Part shown: positions 1 to 13,081 of the stretch, in pieces
How positions within the stretch are numbered: position 1 is the stretch's first letter
Layout: every line of letters starts with the position of its first letter
DNA from: an uncultured Chloroflexota bacterium
GTDB lineage: Bacteria > Chloroflexota > Limnocylindria > Limnocylindrales > CSP1-4
DNA length: 64,000 nt
Assembly (NCBI GenBank): GCA_903822495.1
Contig: CAIJPD010000031.1
Span: 62,001-126,000 of the forward strand
Direction of reading: 5' to 3'
Made by a program: the position numbers and the translations under genes
Notes under the pieces: generated by a model
The model's input: the letters and a program-made list of their open reading frames with translations, nothing else
Database searches by the model: none
What the model was told of the DNA's origin: nothing

Positions 1-2
1 AC

Positions 3-1667
3 GAGATGGCGCTGATCATCGCCCGGACCGCCTACTCGGCCACGGTCCGCGACGCCCTGGACTACTCCACGGGGATCCTGAACGCCGGTGGCGAGCTGGT
101 CGCCCAGGGCCTGGGGATCGCCCTCCACCTGGGGTCGTTCCCGTCGGCGGTGGGCCGAATCGTCGAGACCTACGGTCCAACCTTGCAGCCCGGCGACGTG
201 TTCATCCTGAACGACCCGTACGGCTGGGGCGGCATCCACCTGCCCGACATCTACATCATCAAGCCGATCTTCCACGGGGGCTCGGTGCTGGCCTTCGCCG
301 CGACCGTCGCCCACCACACCGACGTGGGCGGCCTGATCCCGGGGAGCAACTCGACCACGACCACGGAGATCTTCCAGGAGGGGATCCGCCTGCCGGGGGT
401 CCGCCTGTACGAGGGGGGGCGCCTCAACCAAGCCATCCTCGACATCATCGCCGCCAACGTCCGGGTGCCGCACAAGGTGCTGGGCGACCTCCGGGCCCAG
501 CTCGCCGCGGTCGACGCCGGCGAGCGCGGCTACCTCGACCTGGTTCGCCGCTACGGCGCCGACGGCCTGGCCGCGCTCGAGGAGGCCCTCCTGAACCTCG
601 CCGAGCGGATGGCGCGGCGCGAGATCGCCTCGTTCCCCGACGGCGTCTACCGGCAGGTCGCCTGGATCGACAACGACAGCGTGGATCCCGGCCCGGTCCG
701 CATCGAGGTCGCGGTCACCATCGCGGGCGACACGATCAAGGTCGACCTGGCCGGCACCTCCCCGCAGGTCAGGGGCGGCATCAACTCGCCGCTCCCGTTC
801 ACCAAGTCGGCGGTCTATGCCGCGACCCGCCTGGTCCTCGACCGGTCGATCCCGAACTCGGCCGGCTACTTCCGAGCGATCGAGGTGGTGGCCCCCGCGG
901 CCAGCGTCGTCAACCCCGACTTCCCGGCCGCCTGCGGCGCGCGCGGGATCACCGGCTTCCGGGTCATGGACGCGGTGACCGGCGCGCTTGCACAGGCTGT
1001 CCCCGACCGCGTGCCGGCGGACGGGGAGGGGGGCAACACGCTGGTCTCCATCGGCGCCAACGACCAGGCAGGGCAGCCGTTCGTGTTCATCGAGATGTTC
1101 TGCGGGTCGCGCGGTGCGGGGCAGGGCTACGACGGCCCGGCCGGCGTCCCACACCCGGGCTCGAACAACGCCAACTTGCCGATCGAGATCGCGGAGAGCA
1201 CGTACCCGGTCAGCTACCGGGAGTACGGGTTGGTCCAGGACTCCGCCGGCCCCGGGCAGTGGCGCGGCGCCCCGGCCCTGGTCCGCGACTTCGACTACCT
1301 GGGCTCGGACGGGCAGGTCCAGGTCCGCTCCGACAAGCGCGACCATCCGCCCTTCGGGCTGGCCGGCGGCGGGCCCGGCCGACGGTCGATGACGACGGTG
1401 GATCACGCGGGCGAGATCACGGAGCGCCCGGTCATGGGCCCGTCGCCCATCCTGACCGGAGACCGGTTCCGGCACGAGCTGGCCAGCGGCGCGGGGTGGG
1501 GGAACCCCTTGGCGCGCGACCCGGAGGCGGTCCTGCGCGACGTCCGGAACGACCTGATCAGCGCGGCGAGGGCGGCCCTGGACTACGGGGTGGTGATCAG
1601 CCCGGACGGGACGGTCGACGCCGAGGAGACCACGGCATCGCGGGCGCGGTCGGCGCCAGCCGAGTAA
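3..1667 (+). CDS. Hydantoinase B/5-oxoprolinase family protein, 5' truncated
   Basis: C-terminal majority of a HyuB-type subunit. With HyuA this family forms ATP-dependent N-methylhydantoinase, 5-oxoprolinase or related enzymes that open cyclic amides. The frame is open to the window edge, and the first visible residues (EMALIIARTAYS) match the internal family segment that normally lies about 20 residues after the start, so the true start is upstream. Family landmarks seen are FILNDPYGWGGIHLPDI, AHHTDVGG and the C-terminal GAGWGNPLARDPEAV, the last being the usual glycine-rich end. A HyuA partner is probably upstream, because none follows; a DUF4304 gene comes next after 25 bases. The family call is firm; the substrate is unknown. 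Confidence 0.88.
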   Translation, partial: EMALIIARTAYSATVRDALDYSTGILNAGGELVAQGLGIALHLGSFPSAVGRIVETYGPTLQPGDVFILNDPYGWGGIHLPDIYIIKPIFHGGSVLAFAATVAHHTDVGGLIPGSNSTTTTEIFQEGIRLPGVRLYEGGRLNQAILDIIAANVRVPHKVLGDLRAQLAAVDAGERGYLDLVRRYGADGLAALEEALLNLAERMARREIASFPDGVYRQVAWIDNDSVDPGPVRIEVAVTIAGDTIKVDLAGTSPQVRGGINSPLPFTKSAVYAATRLVLDRSIPNSAGYFRAIEVVAPAASVVNPDFPAACGARGITGFRVMDAVTGALAQAVPDRVPADGEGGNTLVSIGANDQAGQPFVFIEMFCGSRGAGQGYDGPAGVPHPGSNNANLPIEIAESTYPVSYREYGLVQDSAGPGQWRGAPALVRDFDYLGSDGQVQVRSDKRDHPPFGLAGGGPGRRSMTTVDHAGEITERPVMGPSPILTGDRFRHELASGAGWGNPLARDPEAVLRDVRNDLISAARAALDYGVVISPDGTVDAEETTASRARSAPAE

Positions 1668-1692
1668 CGGCGCGCCGTGCGACGAGTTGGAG

Positions 1693-2166
1693 ATGACTGA
1701 CCGCACCACGCAGGAAGCTTATGTGGAGCTGCTCCGAGACCACATCGGCCCCGGCCTTCGTGCCATCGGGTTCAAAGGCTCACGGGGTGCATACACCGCC
1801 GATCGACGCGGGGCATATGTGGGTCTTGGCTTTCAGCGCTCCGCATTCGGAGACCGAGAACACACCAGCTTCACGATCAACATCACGGTCGCTCCCGTAG
1901 CAGCATGGAATGCCGCTCGCGCCGCCCATCCGGGTCTCGGCGTGCGTCCAGCCCCCTCGTCGGTCTACCTAGAGCATCTGTTCGGCACCAATTCCTGGCA
2001 GGCTCGGATTGGTCGACTCGTGCCAAAGGGCGGAACGCATTGGTGGACGCTGACGCCTCAGACCGATGTAGGGGTGCTTGGCCTGGAGGTGGTCGAGACG
2101 GTGAGGGCGTTTGCCTTGCCTGCCATCGAACTTCACCTCCCAGAATCCGAGAAGCGGATCGGGTGA
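1693..2166 (+). CDS. DUF4304-like protein
   Basis: A 157-residue soluble protein with the DUF4304 look: an N-terminal helix (AYVELLRDHIGPGLRAIGFK), then GAYVGLGFQRS, a strand SFTINITVAP, and a C-terminal HWWTLTPQ segment before a closing helix. Function is unknown; members are small cytosolic proteins scattered among accessory genes. The ATG at 1693 is used; a TTG at 1687 is in frame, and neither has a good ribosome binding site. Codons are noticeably less GC-biased at third positions (GAA, GCT, TAT, CGA, CTT) than in flanking genes, which hints at a different origin. It has no obvious link to the hyuB gene before it. Confidence 0.6.
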   Translation: MTDRTTQEAYVELLRDHIGPGLRAIGFKGSRGAYTADRRGAYVGLGFQRSAFGDREHTSFTINITVAPVAAWNAARAAHPGLGVRPAPSSVYLEHLFGTNSWQARIGRLVPKGGTHWWTLTPQTDVGVLGLEVVETVRAFALPAIELHLPESEKRIG

Positions 2167-2875
2167 CATCGGCGTGCGCCGTGCGATCAAGGAGCGATGC
2201 CAACTGGCTCACGGGGAACGCTCCACCCTCGATGAGGCGAGCGATCGTCGAGACCGTATCCAGTACCCGGCTGGCGGCCGGCCCAGTGGAGGGCGACGGC
2301 CCGGAGGTCCTGGGCTAACTTCAGCCAGACGAGCGCTACGCAGCCGCGGGCAGCACGTGGGTCGCGCCGGCGGTGCAATTCATCCCGTGCCGTGCACGGC
2401 CGGGGACGAATTCGAGCGACGGGACCCCGCCGAGCCCCTGGACACGGCTTCTGGCGCCGCGTACCGCCAACTGGGCAAGAGTTATCCCAGGTTGCCGGCG
2501 GCGATGACGCGGATTGGCGCGGCGCAGGCATCGCGGCAGGCGCCTGCAGCGCGGCAGGCGTCAGCCCGGGGCCGGGCCCGGGCGACCTCGGCAGCAGCGC
2601 GGGCGACGTTGCCGGACGCCGTGCGATCGTGACGGGAGTGCCCCGTCGGCCCGTTTGTGTCATCTATTCCCGGGACGGGTACACGCCACCGAGATTCCGC
2701 CAGCCAGCCGCCTGATGCATGGCTGACGGCCCGGTGACCCCGGCTCGTGCACGTTCGAACGGTGCTTCGACGGCGGGGTGGTGACGAGCACCCGCGTGGT
2801 GCATGTCTGCCACTTCCTGCGTCCGGGCCGGCCGTGGCCCCCGGGCGCCCGGCGGCACAACGGCAGGAGTCCGGG
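2167..2875. other. Intergenic, no supported gene
   Basis: About 700 bases separate the DUF4304 gene from the end of the minus-strand E1 gene. Reading frames of 100-170 codons are open on both strands, but their translations are Arg/Ala/Pro-rich GC artefacts without a family pattern. Visible structure: a near-direct repeat of GCGGCAGGCG around 2533-2565, and a perfect 12-base palindrome CCGGGCGCCCGG at 2841-2852, which sits just past the E1 stop and could be part of its terminator. It may hold decayed sequence; no RNA gene is recognised. Confidence 0.4.
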
Positions 2876-5335
<2,460 letters not shown>

Positions 5336-5353
5336 GGTTCCGGCTACTCCACG

Positions 5354-6717
<1,364 letters not shown>

Positions 6718-6721
<4 letters not shown>

Positions 6722-8100
6722 AGCTCCAACCCCGCGCCGGTTTCGATCTGCTCGACCTGCTCGCGGACGGTCGCGAGGAAGCGCGCCCCGGGCGCTCCAT
6801 CGATCACCTGGTGATCGCACGTGATCGAGAGCCCGAGGTGGTCCACGAAGACGACGGCCCCGTCGCGCCGGACCGGCTTCAGGGTGATCGAGTCCACGCC
6901 GAGGATCGCCACCTGGGGCGGATTCAGGATGGGCGTGAACGTCTCGACGCCGTACATCCCGAGGTTGCTGACCGTGAACGTCCCGCCCGCCATGTCATCG
7001 GGCGAGAGGGTGCCGCCGAGCGCCTTCTGCGTGAGCTCCTTGACCCGCCGCGCCAGATCGGGGAGCGACAGTCGACCGGCCTGCCTGACCACCGGGACCA
7101 GCAGGCCCTTGGGGGTGTCGCAGGCGAACCCGATATTGATCTCCTCGTGGGCCCGGATCCCGCCGTCGACGAGCTCGACGTTGACCTCCGGCCGCAGCGC
7201 CAGCGCCCGCACGGCGCAGAACATGACCATCTCGTTGATGTTGATGTCCGGCAGGCCCAGCGCCGCGGCACGCGCCTTCACCCTGGAGCGCAGGGCCAGC
7301 AGCCCGGTGGCATCGGCCGATGTGCTCATGGTGTACTGCGCCGTGGAGTCCAGGGACTGCCGCATCCTGCGCGCGGTGATCTCCCGGGCGCGAGAGAGCT
7401 TCTTCGTGGGCGGGCCGAGGTCGGCGGCACGCACGACACCCGGGGCGCCGGTCCGCAGCTCGTAGCCCTCGGCCAGCATCCGCCGGGCGAGCGGCGTGGG
7501 ACGTGCCGACTCCTGGTAGAGCCGCTGCAGGTCCGCCTCCAGGACGCGTCCGCCGGGGCCCGAGCCAACGATCGGCGCCGGAAGGAAGCCGTGCCCGGCG
7601 GCGAACCGCCGCGCCCTGGGGCTCAACGGGGCGGACGCTGCCTCGGCTGCGGCCGCTCCCTGGCCGTCGAGCGCCGACGCCTGGGGCCTGCTGATGGATG
7701 CCGACGCTTCCGTGGCGCGCCCGGGGGCGGGCGATGACGCGGCTGCGGCGGTCGAGGGCGTGGACGCCGCGCCCGAGCCAGGCGGGAGCGTGGGCGTCGG
7801 CCCGGCTTCGGGGCCGCCCGCGGCGCCGGGCGGCGGCTGTCGGAACTGGGTCACATCGTCGCCGGGGGTGCCGACCACCCCCACGTTGGTGAAGACCGGG
7901 ACCAGGTCGCCTTCGTTGAAGAATGTCGCCAGGAGCGTGCCCGTGGCGGGCGACGTCAGCTCGTAGTTCGCCTTGTCGGTCTCGATCTCCGCGATCGGCT
8001 CGCCCTCGGCCACAGGGTCGCCGGCGTGCTTGAGCCACCTGGCGAGCAGGCACTCTTCCACCGTGTTGCCGAGCTTCGGCATCTCGATCGGCGTGGGCAT
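6718..8100 (-). CDS. Dihydrolipoamide acyltransferase (E2)
   Basis: Core acyltransferase of the complex, 460 residues in the classic three-part layout. Residues 1-80 are a lipoyl domain with the lipoylated Lys at about 43 (EIETDKANYE). A long Ala/Pro/Ser linker follows. Near 155-195 is a peripheral subunit-binding domain (LSPRARRFAAGHG, then GSGPGGRVLEADL). The C-terminal CoA-acyltransferase domain carries the catalytic motif in TCDHQVIDGAPG near residue 430. The ATG at 8100 is chosen because the lipoyl domain starts at once (MPTPIEMPKLG). It follows the transaldolase by 17 bases and overlaps E3 by 4. Contrast the split E2 at 52.9-53.8 kb, which lacks a binding domain. Confidence 0.93.
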
Positions 8101-8117
8101 GGGCGCGCCTTCCCGGC

Positions 8118-9152
8118 CTAGCGGATCTCTTCGAGGGGCTTCCAGCCGGCCTCGACGAACTGGGACAGGGTGCGTTGCGTCAGGCCGTAGGCTAGGAACT
8201 CCTCGGGCGCCATCCCGTCGGGCGCATACGCCTTGACGAACTCCGGCATCGTGGACAGGCGCGCGACCACGTCGGCGTCGATCTCGCGGCCGATCCGCTC
8301 CTCGCGTGGCCAGTCCTGGGTGACGAACCACTCCTGCGGCGCGGGCGCCATGGACATCACCAGCTGGGCGCCGGCGAGCTCCGTCAGGTGGTACGGGCCG
8401 CGCAGGGCGGCGACCAGCAGCACGGCCTCGTAGCCGCGTTCCTGGTAGATCCGGTACGCGCGCTTGGTCACGGCGAGCCCCGCCTGACGGATGTCGTCCT
8501 CGCCGACGGCGGCGCGGGCGTCCTGTGCCACTTCGCGGAGGTAGTCGTCCACGCGGCCGATCATGATCACCGCGAAGCAGCGGCCGGGTTCGATGCCGCG
8601 GTCCAGCGCGCGCCGACGTCCGGCGCGGCACCGTTCGGCGATGGCGATCGCCTGGGGGACCGTGAAGCTCACTGTGGCCGTGGCGGTGATCCCCTCGGCG
8701 ATGCAGTCCTCCAGCACATCGAGGCCGGCGGCCGTGGCGGGCAGCTTGACCGCGATGTTGGGCGCCAGGGCGTGGTACCGGCGCGCCATCGCCAGCATCG
8801 CCCCGCGGTCACCGGCGCGCGAGGGATTCACCTGCGCGCAGACATAGCCCGTTCGGCCGCCGGTCCCTTGGTGGTGTGGCGCGTACATGGCGGCCGCATG
8901 GGTCGCCACCGCCCCGATCAACGCCTCGGCACGCGACTCGCCGGTCAGGCCACGCGCGTTCACGTCCTGGAGCGCCGCCGCCCATTCCGGGCGCCGGCGC
9001 GCCATCGTGACGCTCGAAAGGAGTGGATTCGTGGTCACGCCGACCGCCCCGCGCTCGAGGCCCAGGCGCAACTCCGGAGGATCCGCGGAGTCGTGCCACC
9101 ACTCGGTCCCCGTGTTGGCGAGGAGCCATTCCAGGTATGTGCTTCCGCTCAC
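8118..9152 (-). CDS. Transaldolase-family protein
   Basis: A class I aldolase-type TIM barrel of 344 residues. The Schiff-base Lys is seen in NIAVKLPATAAGLDV; GAVGVTTNPLL is the strand-1 motif typical of transaldolase and fructose-6-phosphate aldolase; ITATATVSFTVPQA is the strand that follows. The GTG at 9152 is chosen because AAGGAG (9159-9164) lies 6 bases upstream. The central part, with MIGRVDDYLREVAQD, resembles the large uncharacterised transaldolase-like branch more than pentose-phosphate TalB. It sits inside the 2-oxoacid dehydrogenase operon, so it may cleave or build a sugar-acid or dihydroxyacetone-type intermediate. True transaldolase activity is an assumption. Confidence 0.75.
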   Translation of the reverse strand: MSGSTYLEWLLANTGTEWWHDSADPPELRLGLERGAVGVTTNPLLSSVTMARRRPEWAAALQDVNARGLTGESRAEALIGAVATHAAAMYAPHHQGTGGRTGYVCAQVNPSRAGDRGAMLAMARRYHALAPNIAVKLPATAAGLDVLEDCIAEGITATATVSFTVPQAIAIAERCRAGRRRALDRGIEPGRCFAVIMIGRVDDYLREVAQDARAAVGEDDIRQAGLAVTKRAYRIYQERGYEAVLLVAALRGPYHLTELAGAQLVMSMAPAPQEWFVTQDWPREERIGREIDADVVARLSTMPEFVKAYAPDGMAPEEFLAYGLTQRTLSQFVEAGWKPLEEIR

Positions 9153-9210
9153 GCATTGCTCCTTGGGTGTCCGAATCATAGGGCAGGCGGCGCGCCGCCG
9201 CCCCCGGGTC

Positions 9211-10095
9211 CTAGGAGCGCTTGATCTCCACCTGCGCCATGTCCTCGATGAAGGTGGCGATCGCCGAATGGTCGAGGTCGCCCCGGCCGTTGTTCATCAG
9301 CGACATCAGCACCTGCTGCGCGAGGCTGGTAAACGGCAGGCTGACCTTCAACGCCTCGGCCGCCAGCAGGGCGTTGCGCAGGTCCTTCTGGTGGAGCCGG
9401 ATGCGGAAGCCCGGCTTGAAGTTGCGGCCGATGACCATCGGCGCCTTTGCGTTCAGCACGGCGCTGCCGGCCAGGCCGCCCTTCACGGCGTTGAAGACCA
9501 CCTCGGGATCAAGTCCCGACTTTGTGGCCAGCGCGAGCGCCTCGCTCATGCCGGCGATGTTGACGGCCACCATGATCTGGTTGGCGAGCTTGGTGACATT
9601 GCCGGCGCCCACGGCTCCGGTCAGCGTGCTGGACCCCAGGGCGTCGAACAACGGCAGCACCTGGTCGAAGACGGCCTGCTCCCCGCCGACCATGATGGCC
9701 AGGCTGCCGTCAATCGCCTTGGGCTCGCCGCCACTCACCGGCGCGTCGAGGAATCCCAATCCCTTGGCCGCGCAGGCCGCGCCGACCCGCTGCGCCACGA
9801 TCGGGCTGATCGAGCTCATGTCCACCACGATCGAGCCCGGCTGCGCGCCTTCGAGGATGCCGCCCGGCCCAAGCACCACGGCCTCCACTTCCGGGCCGTC
9901 CGGCAGCATCGTGATGGTGATCTCGGACCGCGCCGCGACATCCGCGGCGGACGCACCCCGGGCAGCGCCCGCCGCCACCAGCTCATCCACCGCGCTTGTC
10001 ACCAGGTCATGGACCACCAGCGCATGACCGGCCTTGAGCAGGTTCCGCGCCATTGGCTTGCCCATGATTCCCAAGCCGACGAACCCGACCTTCAT
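9211..10095 (-). CDS. 3-hydroxyisobutyrate/tartronate-semialdehyde reductase family
   Basis: NAD(P)-dependent beta-hydroxyacid dehydrogenase of 294 residues, the usual length. It has the N-terminal dinucleotide motif GLGIMGKPMARNLL, the substrate-binding DAPVSGGEPKA, the catalytic Lys in GAGNVTKLANQIMVA, and the C-terminal KDLRNALLAAE helix. Family members reduce tartronate semialdehyde to glycerate (GarR/GlxR) or oxidise 3-hydroxyisobutyrate. The ATG is preceded by a good AAAGGAG site. It is the first gene of the operon that continues with transaldolase-E2-E3-E1. The sugar-acid context favours a GarR-like role; the valine pathway would also fit a branched-chain E1. Confidence 0.85.
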   Translation of the reverse strand: MKVGFVGLGIMGKPMARNLLKAGHALVVHDLVTSAVDELVAAGAARGASAADVAARSEITITMLPDGPEVEAVVLGPGGILEGAQPGSIVVDMSSISPIVAQRVGAACAAKGLGFLDAPVSGGEPKAIDGSLAIMVGGEQAVFDQVLPLFDALGSSTLTGAVGAGNVTKLANQIMVAVNIAGMSEALALATKSGLDPEVVFNAVKGGLAGSAVLNAKAPMVIGRNFKPGFRIRLHQKDLRNALLAAEALKVSLPFTSLAQQVLMSLMNNGRGDLDHSAIATFIEDMAQVEIKRS

Positions 10096-10260
10096 AGCAG
10101 GCTCCTTTCACGTCGTTCGACACTACGAGGCACGTCCGGTGCACCTCCAGTGCTCCGGCCCATCGACAAGGGCAACGGCCAGTGGCGTGGGGCGCCGGCA
10201 CCGCGGCGACCAGGTGATTGTGAACGGCAGGCGCAACTCGGGTTCGCCGATGCTGCGTTC

Positions 10261-10296
10261 GGGGCTGTCCTCGACGCCGGGGCTGTCCTCGGCGCG
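10261..10296. repeat. 18-bp tandem direct repeat
   Basis: GGGGCTGTCCTCGACGCC (10261-10278) is followed immediately by GGGGCTGTCCTCGGCGCG, with 16 of 18 positions identical. It lies in the 211-base gap between the enolase-family gene and the reductase gene, directly next to the stem-loop at 10297-10320. Nothing else in the gap (10096-10306) is recognisable apart from the ribosome binding site of the reductase. Confidence 0.7.
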
Positions 10297-10320
10297 GCGT
10301 CCGGCGCTATCGCCGGACGC
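10297..10320 (-). terminator. Stem-loop with the stop codon in its loop
   Basis: Perfect 10-bp arms GCGTCCGGCG (10297-10306) and CGCCGGACGC (10311-10320) enclose a 4-base loop. Read on the minus strand the loop is ATAG and contains the TAG stop of the enolase-family gene. No U-run follows, so this would be an atypical GC-type terminator or an mRNA-end structure separating the cupin-enolase pair from the dehydrogenase operon. Confidence 0.5.
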
Positions 10321-11416
10321 TCTCCACGCCCGTCGTGAAGCGATCCAGCGCGGACCGGTCCAGCTCCATCCCCAGGCCCGGCGCGGTCGGCGCCTGGACG
10401 TGACCGCCCGCCGGCACGACCGGGTTGGCCAGCACCTTCCAGTAGACGTCGATCTCCTGGCGTGGGTCGGTCACCTCGACGGCCATGACCGTCGGCAGGG
10501 CGGCGGCCAGGTGGACGTGGATCTCCGGGAAGACATGCGGCAGGACGGGGATGGAGTGGGCCGCGGCGAGGGCGCAGATCTTGAGCGCCTCGCTGATTCC
10601 GCCGGCGATCGTGGCGTCCACGCGCAGGTAGTCCGGGGGCGCCTCGGCGATCAGGTCGCGAAAGGCGTAGCGGCCCGCCATGTCCTCGCCGAGCGCCATC
10701 GGGATCCCGGTCCGCTCGCGCAGCTGCACGGCGAGCTGCCGCGAATCGAAGGTGAACGGATCCTCGATGAAGGCCAGGTTGAACCGGTCCCAGGTCCGGA
10801 CGGTGGGCGCCACGGCCGCCACGGTCCGCCACGACCAGTGCGCGTCATAGGCCAGCAGGCTGGTCCCGACCGCGCTCGACGCGACCCGCAGCCGCTCCGT
10901 GTCCCCCTCGAGCGACCCACCCGCGATCTTGATCCAGGGATAGCCCTCGGCCGCGTAGCCGGCGATCTCCGCCCCGAGCGAGTCCAGGGTGGCCCCCTGC
11001 CTCGGGTAGCCGCCGGCGACGCTCGCCGGGACGCGGTCCCGGAACCCACCGACGAGCCTCCACAGTGGGAGCCCGGCGACCTGCGCCTTGATGTCCCAGA
11101 GCGCGATGTCCAGCTCGCTCAGGCAGCGCATGAACAGCCCGCGCTGGCCGATCAGGAGATTGCGGTAGTAGAGCTTCTCCCAGATCGCCTCGGTGTCCAG
11201 GGGGTTTGCGCCCAGCACGTGGGGCGCCACGTTGCGCGCGACGATCGGACCCAGCGGGGCGTCCCGCGTCATGCCGAACCCAAGCCCGGTGACGCCCTCG
11301 TCGGTGAAGACCTCCACCACCAGGTACTCGCGCCCGTCGAAGTGCAGGTCGCCCAGGACGATGGGGGACGAGAGGGGGATCCGGATGGTGGTCGCGCGGA
11401 CCTCGGTGATGATCAC
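10307..11416 (-). CDS. Enolase-superfamily protein (mandelate racemase/MLE type)
   Basis: A sugar-acid dehydratase or racemase of the mandelate racemase type, 369 residues. Mg ligands can be placed at the Asp of LLAYDAHWSW, the Glu of NLAFIEDPF and the Glu of MALGEDMAG, with a His base in VLPHVFPEIHVH. The usual KxK of strand 2 is KxA here (PWIKIAGG), so one general base of the classic pair is missing; the DAHWSW loop recalls acid-sugar dehydratases. The GTG start at 11416 overlaps the cupin stop as GTGA, so the two are translationally coupled. The product would be a 2-keto-3-deoxy acid. Exact substrate unknown. Confidence 0.82.
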   Translation of the reverse strand: MIITEVRATTIRIPLSSPIVLGDLHFDGREYLVVEVFTDEGVTGLGFGMTRDAPLGPIVARNVAPHVLGANPLDTEAIWEKLYYRNLLIGQRGLFMRCLSELDIALWDIKAQVAGLPLWRLVGGFRDRVPASVAGGYPRQGATLDSLGAEIAGYAAEGYPWIKIAGGSLEGDTERLRVASSAVGTSLLAYDAHWSWRTVAAVAPTVRTWDRFNLAFIEDPFTFDSRQLAVQLRERTGIPMALGEDMAGRYAFRDLIAEAPPDYLRVDATIAGGISEALKICALAAAHSIPVLPHVFPEIHVHLAAALPTVMAVEVTDPRQEIDVYWKVLANPVVPAGGHVQAPTAPGLGMELDRSALDRFTTGVESVRR

Positions 11417-11814
11417 GGGCGGCCATCGCCGAGTGGGGCGACGTTGATCTCCTCGTCGCGGCGGTCCTCGTTGGGGCCCACCCCGGCCAGGAAACGGAGG
11501 CCCGCCGGTCCCGCCTCGATCGCGTGGACCTCGTCGATCTGGGCGAGCAGGAGGTCGCCCGGGCCCACGGGTGTGGGCGCGCCGTCCCCGATCATGAACT
11601 GGCCGGAGCCGCCCACGACCAGGAACCACTCGTGGGCGTTCGGGTGCCGGTGGGGGATGGTCCGGAAGCCGGCCGGGAACTCCAGGAGCACCAGGCGCAT
11701 CGCGGGCGAGCCAAACAGCGGGACCCGGTAGAGACCCTCGTGCGTCAGCGGCTCGTCGAACGGGACCCTGGTCAGGCGGGCGTTGAGCGCCTCGGCGCTG
11801 GCGACGAACGGCAT
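11413..11814 (-). CDS. Cupin-domain protein
   Basis: A small single-domain cupin of 133 residues. The metal-binding motif 1 is HRHPNAHEWFLVVGGSG and motif 2 is the GDLLLAQIDEVHAIEAG stretch. The ATG at 11814 has a near-perfect GGAGGTGA site directly upstream. It is the first gene of a two-gene operon with the enolase-family enzyme, joined by GTGA. Cupins of this size next to sugar-acid genes are often isomerases, lyases or oxalate-decarboxylase-like proteins; the motifs do not decide which. A much longer frame in register extends upstream but runs antisense to the divergent enolase-family gene and is not coding. Confidence 0.8.
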   Translation of the reverse strand: MPFVASAEALNARLTRVPFDEPLTHEGLYRVPLFGSPAMRLVLLEFPAGFRTIPHRHPNAHEWFLVVGGSGQFMIGDGAPTPVGPGDLLLAQIDEVHAIEAGPAGLRFLAGVGPNEDRRDEEINVAPLGDGRP

Positions 11815-11889
11815 GTCACCTCCAAAGTGGTGTCTGGTACCGTAGCCGCGCCGACCCCGGCTCCGCAAGTCGTCAGGGAGGGTGGACCC
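11815..11889. promoter_or_regulatory. Divergent promoter region, cupin / enolase family
   Basis: 75 bases separate two divergent starts. Both ends are strong ribosome binding sites: GGAGGTGA for the cupin and GGGAGGG (11876-11882) for the gene on the right. The remaining 50 bases must hold both promoters. A GGTACC palindrome lies centrally, at about 11836-11841. No convincing -35/-10 pair is seen. Confidence 0.35.
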
Positions 11890-13059
11890 GTGGGCCCGGA
11901 GCGCCAGTTGGCCAACACCCCGCGCATCGCCGCGATCCGGACCGCGGTCGTCCACGTCACGACCCGGACCAACTGGGTCTTCGTGTTGGTCGAGACCGAC
12001 GACGACCGGCTGGGCGTCGGCGAGGCCACGCTGGACGGCCACGAGCCGCAGGTCAGTGCGGAGGTTGCGGCGGCCGCACGGGAGCTGGCGGGCCAGCCCG
12101 CGATCCCCACGCTGCCGGCCCTTCGGCCGCATCCCGGCGCGTTCGGCGGCCTGGCCCACGCCGCGGCGCGGAGCGCGATCGAGCAGGCGCTCTGGGACCT
12201 CCTGGGCCAGCGCTTCGGCGCCCCTGTCTCGGAGCTGCTGGGCGGGCCCGCCAGTGGGGCCGTCCGCCTGTACGCCAACGTCAACCGGTCCACCCTCGCG
12301 AGCCGGTCGCCCGAGGCGTTCGCGGCAGCGGCCCGCGGAGCCGTCTCGGCGGGCTTCAGGGCCGTCAAGGTCACCCCGTTCGACGGCCTGCGCTGGGAGC
12401 CTGAGCAGGAGCGGCCCGCCCGCGCGCTGATCGATGCCGGTCTCGCCCGGATCCACGCGGTGCGTGCCGAGGTTGGCCCCGGGGTCGACCTCCTGATCGA
12501 TTGCCACGGCCGGTTCAACCCGCGGACCGCGGTGGTGGTGGTCCGCGAGATGGAGGCGATCGATCCCTACTGGATCGAGGCGCCGGTCCCGGAGCGGGAC
12601 CTCGAGGGCTGGCGACACGTGCGCGACTCCACGAACGCCCGCCTCGCCGGCGGCGAGTTCCTGGTTGGACTGGAGGCGCACCGGCGGTTCATCGCGGCGA
12701 CCGGCGTGGACGTCGTGATGCCGGACGTCAAGTACTGCGGCGGGATCGGCGGGCTGATGGCGGTCACCGCGCTGGCGGCGTCGTTCGGGACGGCCGTCGC
12801 GCCGCACGACCCCAGCGGGCCGGTCTCGACCGCGGCGACGGCGCACGCGGCGCTCGCCAGCGGGGCCGACCAGATCGTGGAGTTCGCCTGGGGCGAGACG
12901 ACCTGGCGGTCGGATCTCGTGTCGGGCGGGGAGACCCTGGATGGGGGTCGCTACGTGCTGGCTGATCGGCCGGGCCTGGGCGTCCAGCTGGACGAGACCC
13001 TGGCGGCCCTCCACCCCTTCGCCGAAACGCCGGTGTCGCCGGACCTCTGGGAGCGATAG
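11890..13059 (+). CDS. Enolase-superfamily protein (dehydratase-like)
   Basis: A 389-residue mandelate-racemase-type enzyme, divergent from the cupin-enolase pair. The GTG at 11890 is chosen for the GGGAGGG site 7 bases upstream. Residues seen: strand-2 FRAVKVTPFDGL (one Lys, second position Thr), Mg ligands at LLIDCHGRF, YWIEAPVPERD and LAGGEFLVG, and PHDPSGPVST at the strand-7 base position. The DCHGRF loop and PHDPSGP resemble gluconate/galactonate/mannonate dehydratases. It is clearly different from its neighbour at 10.3 kb, so the two probably act on different acids or epimers of one acid. Confidence 0.82.
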   Translation: MGPERQLANTPRIAAIRTAVVHVTTRTNWVFVLVETDDDRLGVGEATLDGHEPQVSAEVAAAARELAGQPAIPTLPALRPHPGAFGGLAHAAARSAIEQALWDLLGQRFGAPVSELLGGPASGAVRLYANVNRSTLASRSPEAFAAAARGAVSAGFRAVKVTPFDGLRWEPEQERPARALIDAGLARIHAVRAEVGPGVDLLIDCHGRFNPRTAVVVVREMEAIDPYWIEAPVPERDLEGWRHVRDSTNARLAGGEFLVGLEAHRRFIAATGVDVVMPDVKYCGGIGGLMAVTALAASFGTAVAPHDPSGPVSTAATAHAALASGADQIVEFAWGETTWRSDLVSGGETLDGGRYVLADRPGLGVQLDETLAALHPFAETPVSPDLWER

Positions 13060-13081
13060 GCCCGGGCTACTTGCCCAGGCC
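13059..13081. terminator. Bidirectional terminator hairpin
   Basis: Arms GGCCCGGGC (13059-13067) and GCCCAGGCC (13073-13081) pair at 8 of 9 positions around the loop TACTT, between two convergent genes whose stops are only 7 bases apart. There is no U-run. Confidence 0.45.
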
